Below, piece after piece: positions 58,225 to 64,000 of a stretch of DNA of 64,000 nt. The number at the start of each line of letters is the position of its first letter. The first letter of the stretch is position 1. The stretch comes from Pseudorasbora parva (Eukaryota; Chordata; Actinopteri; Cypriniformes; Gobionidae), in assembly GCF_024679245.1 (NCBI RefSeq), contig NC_090174.1, forward strand, positions 16,104,933-16,168,932, in the 5' to 3' direction. The notes below the pieces were generated by a model. It made no database searches. It saw only the letters and a list, made by a program, of their open reading frames with translations, and was not told the origin of the DNA. The position numbers and the translations under genes were made by a program.

Positions 58225-59181
58225 TTGAGCGACCGAAATTCCCCAATGGCCGACGACGAGGTACCTGAGGCCCCACTCCGAGTCATGCCCGTGTTCATGG
58301 GCACCCCCTGGATCCAGAAGTATGGCGGAGCAGAGTCAGAGGTGAGATTTTCTGAGTGGAAAGCCCAGATAGAGTATCTGGCCGGAATCCAAGGGTTAAG
58401 TGCGTCCCAATATCAACAGTTTGTGTTGAACTCCCTAGAGGGGGAAGCCCGACGAGAAGTCCAGGCCGCCCCAGAAGCCGTCCGAGCCACCGCACAGTCT
58501 GTGCTTAACTTTCTGACCGAACGATATGGAGACACCACGCCGGTATCCGTCCTCCGAGCACAGTTCTTTAATTGCAAACAGGGCCCTCGGCAGCCCATCC
58601 GAGCCTATGCGCTCCGACTGCGGGAGCAGTTCACCCGGTTGCAAGGAAGACGCGACCACGGGTTGGGAGAGGGAGAAACTCTGATGCGGGATCAATTCTT
58701 GCTAGGGCTAAGAGAAGGCCCGGTGCGACAGAGCCTGCGAGTGCAGTTTCGACGAGATCCAGAGATGACCTTTGAGGAGTTAAAGAAGGAAGCGGTGGCT
58801 CTGGAATCGGACCAGGCGGAAGTCGTTGATCCCCCAGTGTGTGCGGCCGTAAGTGGTGCAGCAGTAGCCTCTGAGGGAGTAGATTGGAAACAGACCTTAC
58901 GGAGGGAGCTCCTACAAGACGTCCGCGAGCAAATGACAGCGCTGTCCAAGACGCTCCTGGAGGAGTTGCGGCTAGGCGCATTAAGACAGGAGGTAAAGCC
59001 TGCCCCTCGGGAGCGAGCCTATTCAGGTGGAGGCCGAGACCTAGGGAGGCAACTAAGCCGACCTGCCCACCCTCGATTTGAGTGGGACGAACAAGGACGA
59101 CCCATTTGCAACCGTTGTGGTGAGCCCGGACACTACAGCCGGCAGTGTGGCTCCCGACGAAGCTCAGAAGGGGGTTTTTAG
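58225..59181 (+). CDS. gag: Gypsy Gag polyprotein
   Basis: 318 aa. Capsid-type helical region at about residues 30-200 (WKAQIEYLAGIQG, FLTERYGDTTPVSVLRAQF, RDQFLLGLREGPVRQSLR), typical of retrotransposon Gag, followed by one CCHC zinc knuckle, CNRCGEPGHYSRQC, at about 295-308. Builds the virus-like particle and binds element RNA. The first codon reads ATG GCC... slightly downstream (58246) as an alternative start. The frame is intact to the TAG at 59179-59181, where pol takes over by a frame change. Confidence 0.9.
   Translation: MSDRNSPMADDEVPEAPLRVMPVFMGTPWIQKYGGAESEVRFSEWKAQIEYLAGIQGLSASQYQQFVLNSLEGEARREVQAAPEAVRATAQSVLNFLTERYGDTTPVSVLRAQFFNCKQGPRQPIRAYALRLREQFTRLQGRRDHGLGEGETLMRDQFLLGLREGPVRQSLRVQFRRDPEMTFEELKKEAVALESDQAEVVDPPVCAAVSGAAVASEGVDWKQTLRRELLQDVREQMTALSKTLLEELRLGALRQEVKPAPRERAYSGGGRDLGRQLSRPAHPRFEWDEQGRPICNRCGEPGHYSRQCGSRRSSEGGF
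59172..59178 (+). promoter_or_regulatory. Slippery heptamer for -1 frameshift at the gag stop
   Basis: G GGT TTT in the gag frame (pattern X XXY YYZ), followed immediately by the TAG stop. Pol is in the -1 frame and open across this point, so a slip here fuses Gag to Pol. A downstream RNA structure was not evaluated. Confidence 0.78.
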
Positions 59182-62100
59182 GTCCACCGGCCACTGTGGG
59201 TCGAGTGGTCGGGACCCCTTTAGATGACCCATCTCCAGTAACTGGCTCGAAGGATAGACTGATTGGGCAAAGCCCTGTGGTGGAGGTCCAGGTATGCGGT
59301 ACTAAGGTACAGTGTCTAGTAGATACCGGATCTCAAGTCACCCTGTTTTCGGAGAGCCTGTCGAAGGAGTTGTTTGGAAAACAAAGTATGCAGGAAACCG
59401 AGGCCCCTTGGCTGACATTGAAGGGAGCGAATGGGTTGGACATCCCCTACATTGGGTACCTATTGACTGATCTGAAGATCCATGGGATCACCGTGCCCCA
59501 GAAGGGGGTAGTCATCGTCCAGGATCATTGTTTGGGGACCCATCGAGCCCTTCTGGGCATGAACGTAATCTCGGAGTGCTGGGAAGAATTATTCCGGGCG
59601 AGGCCCGTAAAGTCGATACCACCTGCAGAGCAGCGAGAGTGGGAACGCATTGTGGCTGACTGTCGCCGGATACAGGCAGCTAGGGTCCGAAGAGACCGGG
59701 AAGATACCGGCCGAGTGGCCTGTCGCTATGCCTTGTCCGTGCCAGCTAGGAGTGAGGCCATTGTGTGGGTAAGAGTCCCCCAAAAGAAATATGGGCCAGA
59801 AGGCTGGGTATTAGTGGAGCCCCATCTGGATTGTCAACATGTGGAAGTGGCCCGAGGATTGGCAATAGTCCGTCGAGGACGAGTTCCTGTGAGAGTACGC
59901 AACGAGAACCCCTATTCCATACACCTACATAGACATCAACGACTGGCCCGAGTGACGATGGTCGATCCTCATCAAGTAAGGGAAGGAAGAGATGTGAGCT
60001 TCCGGCAAGTGTGTCCTACCGTGGTTGAGGTGGCCTTAATTCAAACAGACTCGCCCCTGAAGAAGGCTGGGGAAGAGACGCCCGGCCATTTAGTAGGTGA
60101 GTCCCTGCGGGGAGAAGAGTTGGAAGAGGCTCAGACACGTAAACTGCGAGAACTCCTGGTGAAGTGGCAACATATATTCTCTGCACATGATGAAGACTAC
60201 GGATGTACCAATGTGGTGAAGCATCGGATTCCCACTGGGGAAGCCGGGCCCAGTCGCGAGAGATACCGTCCCATACCGCCCACCTTGTATTCTGAGGTAC
60301 GAACCCTGTTGCAAGGACTGCTTGATCAAGGGATTGTTCGTGAAAGCAGTAGCCCCTGGGCAGCCCCCATAGTCTTGGTGCAGAAGAAGACGGGAGCCTG
60401 GAGGTTCTGCGTGGACTACCGGAAGTTAAATCAGGTGACTAAGAAGGACGCCTTTCCCTTACCTAGGATTGAGGATTCACTTACCAGTTTAACTCAGTCG
60501 GCCTGGTATTCCACGTTAGATCTGGCAAGCGGCTATTGGCAAGTGCAGGTGGAAGAGGCGGACAGAGAGAAGACCGCCTTCACGACCCCCTTCGGACTAT
60601 TCGAGTGGGATCGGATGCCCTTCGGCCTTTGCAACGCTCCCGCTACGTTCCAGCGATTGATGCAGCGATGTTTGGGTGGTCAATTGATGGAGTCCACACT
60701 GGTATATCTGGATGATGTTATTGTTTATTCCCCAGAATTCGAGTCCCATTTGCACCATCTCGAGAAGGTTTTTCAAGCTATGGAGAAGTATGGGCTGAAG
60801 CTCCAACCAGACAAATGTCACCTGTTGCGGAGAGAAGTAAGGTTCCTGGGCCACTGTGTAAGCGCTGCTGGGGTCTCTGTGGACCCGGAGAAGGTTTCAG
60901 CGGTACGAGAGTGGAATGTCCCGAAGACCGTGAGGCAAGTCAGATCCTTCTTGGGCTTTGTGGGGTATTATCGACGGTTCATTAAAGACTTCTCTAAGAT
61001 CGCGAAGCCCCTGAACCAACTTCTGTCCGGGACGGGACGCCCTCGGGGCCGTGGATCTTCCTCGATTGCTTGGGACTCTGAGTGTGGGAAAGCCTTTCAG
61101 CGGCTGAAACAAGAGCTGTTGCAAGCCCCGATCTTGGCCTATGCAGATTTTACCCAACCCTTCGTCCTGTACACAGATGCCAGTAACCTCGGCCTGGGGG
61201 CAGTGTTGGCCCAACGACAGGAGGGGGTGGAACGTGTGATCGCCTACGCTAGTCGGAGCCTCCATCCAGCCGAAAGAAACGATGCCAACTATAGTTCCTT
61301 TCAGCTGGAGTTGTTGGCCTTGAAATGGGCACTGAGCGAAAAATTTAAGGACTATCTGTGGGGCGCTAAGGTACAGGTAATCACTGACAACAACCCTCTT
61401 GTACACTTGCAGACCGCCAAGTTGGGAGCTGTCGAGCAGCGGTGGGTGGCACAGTTGGCCAACTATGAGTACGAGCTCCAGTACCGGCCTGGGAGAGAGC
61501 ATACAAATGCCGATGCCCTGTCCCGACTTCCGGAAGTAGAGAGCCTGAGGCGCCCACCTGAACAGCTACTAGACCAAGAGGAGAGGTATATGGTGGGCAT
61601 TGTGGAGGCGCCGGGAGGCCAACGAGAGGCGGTGCCGATAAGCTGGGGTTGGGACCCTCGCCGCTGGAGAGAGCGGCAGCAAGAAGACAGCGGGTTGAGA
61701 ACGCTGAGCCGATGGCTGGAACAGGGCCGAGGACCAACACAGGCGGAAAGGCAGGTTCAAGTGGGGATGGGGCGAAAATTACTGGGACAGTGGACGAAGC
61801 TCCGATTGAGAGATGGGGTGATGTGTAGGACCATCAGAGACTCAGGACTGGGAGAGGAGATCTGCCAGATTGTGGTACCGGAGGGCCAGGTACAAGCTTT
61901 ACTGATGGCATATCATGCCCAGTTGGGACATCAAGGGCAAGAGAAGACGGTATCCCTATTACGCAGGCACTTCTATTGGCCAGGGCTGGAAGCATCCGTA
62001 AGTGCCTTCATCCAGGCATGTCCTCGCTGTACCATGTTTAAATCTAGGAAGGAGCTCAGAGCCCCGATGGTCCCGATAAAGGCAAAAGCCCCCCTTCATA

Positions 62101-63114
62101 TTGTGGCCATGGACTTTCTGACGTTGGGTAGACCAACGGATCGTTATCAGAACATCCTCGTAATTACTGATCTATTCACCAAGTACGCCTGGGCCGTTCC
62201 AACTCTGGACCAGACTGCCAACACCACTGCCACTGCCTTATGGAGAGCCGTCTTTCAGCCGTTTGGGTGCCCTGAGTTTCTGCATTCCGATCAAGGGCCA
62301 AATTTCGAGTCCCGAGTGATCAAAGAACTGTGCCAATTATATGGGTGCACGAAAACTCACACCACGTCCTATCACCCCCAGGGGAACGGCGGGTGTGAAC
62401 GACTTAATCAGACCTTGCTGGGCCTAATGGGCACGCTGGACCAAGAGCATCAGAGTGACTGGGTGAGTGCCTTACCAACCTTAGTCCAGGCGTATAATAA
62501 TAGTGTACACAGCACCACGGGGTATGCCCCGACTTACCTGATGTTTGGCAGGCATGTACGGCTACCAACGGACTTGATGTCGGGGACACCCGCGGCTGAG
62601 GAGGATGTGAGTCTGACGGAGTGGGTGGGGCCCCACCATCAACGCCTCCACTTCGCCTATGAACAAGTCACCAAGCGGATACAAGGTGCCGCAGAGAAAA
62701 ATAAGAGGCTGTATGATCGAACGGCCCGAGAGGCCCCCCTGCTTCCAGGAGAACGTGTTGGCCCGAGACAACTGGCGGCAAGGGAAAGGAAAGTTGAGCG
62801 ACCGGTGGGAAGCCATCCCGTATGTGATCCAGGGCCAGCAGCGGCCGGGACAACCGGTATACACGATCCGGCCAGAAGGAAAGGCTGGGCCGGACCGAGT
62901 GGTCCATCGAAACATGATTCGTCCCTGTCCGAATTATCCCAGACCCGTGGAAGAGGCCCCAAGGGAGCCTGTGCCTGCAGCCCCGTGGATCGGGGGCTGG
63001 GCTGTGGTGCCAAGAGACCCTGAGACTGTGGCCGCTAGGGTTGAACCGGTCTCGCCACCTCGACGGTCTCAACGGGAGAACCGAGGGCGGCCCCCTGTAC
63101 GATACGGCGACTAG
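59178..63114 (+). pseudogene. pol: Gypsy Pol polyprotein, frameshifted near its C-terminus
   Basis: Reached from gag by -1 slippage; an ATG at 59145 is probably not used. Order: protease (CLVDTGSQ, about 59322), reverse transcriptase (FCVDYRKLN, then YLDD at about 60705), RNase H (LYTDASNLGLGAVL, about 61170), integrase with HHCC zinc finger (HAQLGHQG ... CPRC, about 61915-62030) and the D,D,E core (AMDFLT, HSDQGPNF, GGCERLNQ; about 62110, 62287, 62397). At about 62751-62760 the conserved reading leaves this frame and goes on in the next one (ARDNWRQGKGKLSDRW, then the GPY/F-like PYVIQGQ and VVHRNMIRPC) to a stop at 63114. This amounts to one extra or two missing bases. Unshifted translation ends at 63023 with an aberrant tail. 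All catalytic residues are upstream, so activity loss is likely only partial. Confidence 0.88.
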
Positions 63115-63150
63115 GCAGGTGATTCCCGTTCTAGGGACTAGAACGGTTTG

Positions 63151-63161
63151 GCGGGGGAGGA
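63151..63161 (+). promoter_or_regulatory. Polypurine tract
   Basis: GCGGGGGAGGA directly before the 3' LTR; the expected plus-strand primer for reverse transcription. Confidence 0.8.
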
Positions 63162-64000
63162 TGTCACGGAGTGACCTAAAGGGGCGGAACTTAAAATGGC
63201 GGAAATTGTCCGCCCGGACCATTGTCCATGGAACACGCGACTAGTTCCGGTAACTCCGGGCAACTAAAAGGGCGTGTTATTGGGAACAGGTGTGTGCATG
63301 GACGTGGCGATCGATGGTTGGACAAATTAGAGCAAAGGAGGCATATAAAGAAGGTAATGGGAGAACAGAAGGGGGAAGGAGTTGATTCCGGCAAACGGGG
63401 GCGGAAGGAGGAAGTTGATTCGGGCCAACGCTGCAGGGTGAGTGAAGTTGATTTGGGCGATCGCGGTGGGTGAGACGGAGCGATCGGTGAATCAGAGGGA
63501 CGTCTCGAGGCGGATGATACAGACTGGGCGAAGTGAGAACAAAGTGCTGGGCTGAAGAAAACATGAGCTAAGTGTTTGAAGCATTCATTGTTGAAACAAC
63601 TGTGTTGATATGTATTGTTACTGCCTTGGAGAAATTGTTTACATTAAGAAGGCATTGGGAACGTATTGAAAAGAGGAAGGAGCGTGCTGAAAGATCGTGG
63701 TCTTGACGTTTTCATATGGTCATCCTCTGCACTGACCCTTTCTACTACCCAGGACTTGTCTCCCGGCCCAACGTGGTGATCCTGACCCTAATTCACCGTG
63801 AGTGTGTGTGGAGTACAGTGGGTGAGTCTTTCTTTTGATGTGTGTCCACCGAAGAATTATAGTGTTGTGCTGTGCAAACGTTGTCAGCGATCCCTCCCTA
63901 GGTCGAAGAGAAAGCCCTGCATCAGAGGAAGCACTAAAGCCGACATCTGCCTGACTACGGATCTGTGAGTTGTAGCTAAGAGCCCAGTGTACCGCCTGTA
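63162..64000 (+). repeat. 3' LTR, cut by the window end
   Basis: 839 bases identical to the 5' LTR except four A-to-G differences (5' copy A, 3' copy G), at the places equal to 56049, 56250, 56292 and 56515 approximately. Ends in the first copy of the 46-bp minisatellite. Confidence 0.95.

Larger units (their letters stand above)
55910..64000 (+). mobile_element. Ty3/Gypsy LTR retrotransposon, nearly complete
   Basis: 5' LTR 55910-58190, primer site 58196, gag 58225-59181, pol 59178-63114, polypurine tract 63151-63161, 3' LTR from 63162 and cut by the window end. Domain order protease, RT, RNase H, integrase defines the Ty3/Gypsy type; there is no envelope gene. The two LTRs differ at only four of the 839 comparable positions, so insertion was recent. 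A target duplication could not be checked because the right flank is outside. Confidence 0.95.

Noticed and set aside
59145..59177. Separate ATG start for pol at 59145
   Set aside because: The ATG lies inside gag and the slippery site explains pol expression better; internal initiation would need independent evidence.

Overview
The window is nuclear DNA of a teleost fish, most probably a cyprinid. This is inferred from vertebrate-type split genes, long dinucleotide microsatellites, and a dense mix of DNA transposons, DIRS elements, L2-like LINEs and Ty3/Gypsy elements of the kind known from zebrafish and carp. No prokaryotic operons, CRISPR arrays, rRNA genes or tRNA genes are seen.

Two host genes can be supported, both on the + strand. 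A complete seven-exon rhodopsin kinase gene (GRK1 family; CDS 27579-41243, 559 aa, C-terminal CVLL) has every splice junction in phase. About 2.6 kb downstream lies the 5' part of a Rho guanine-nucleotide exchange factor most like ARHGEF15. Six coding exons are visible (43849-51593), up to the start of the DH domain. The rest of that gene is not in the window; the last 12 kb is almost entirely transposon sequence.

Layout. 1-8 kb: repeat fragments, a hAT element nested in an older repeat, MITEs and microsatellites. 6.4-17.1 kb: one decayed minus-strand L2-like LINE cut by a 7.4-kb CACTR-type element (8007-15436) and a hAT element (15794-16779); a second hAT (17127-18946) follows. The CACTR element carries a 73-bp tandem repeat, a 3.5-kb minisatellite and a few exon-like segments. 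19.2-25.7 kb: a DIRS element with inverted termini, split inside its coding region by a 1.7-kb hAT with a perfect 8-bp target duplication. 27.6-41.9 kb: grk1, whose 7.7-kb fourth intron holds nested TA-type, CACTR-type and MITE insertions and whose sixth intron holds a TTAA-type element. 42.1-43.2 kb: Tc1-like remnant. 43.8-51.6 kb: arhgef15-like exons, with a foldback element and a miniature DIRS element in intron 1. 51.8-53.3 kb: a Tc1-like transposon in the next intron. 54.8-55.3 kb: LINE fragment. 55910-end: a young Ty3/Gypsy retrotransposon (5' LTR, gag, pol, start of 3' LTR) with a tRNA-Ser primer site, a slippery heptamer directly at the gag stop codon, and a 46-bp minisatellite inside the LTR.

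The most notable structures are the stack of datable nested insertions, the large CACTR element with possible captured exons, the miniature DIRS with complete circle-junction architecture, and the Gypsy element's gag-pol switch. All family names come from recognition of motifs by eye, without database searches.
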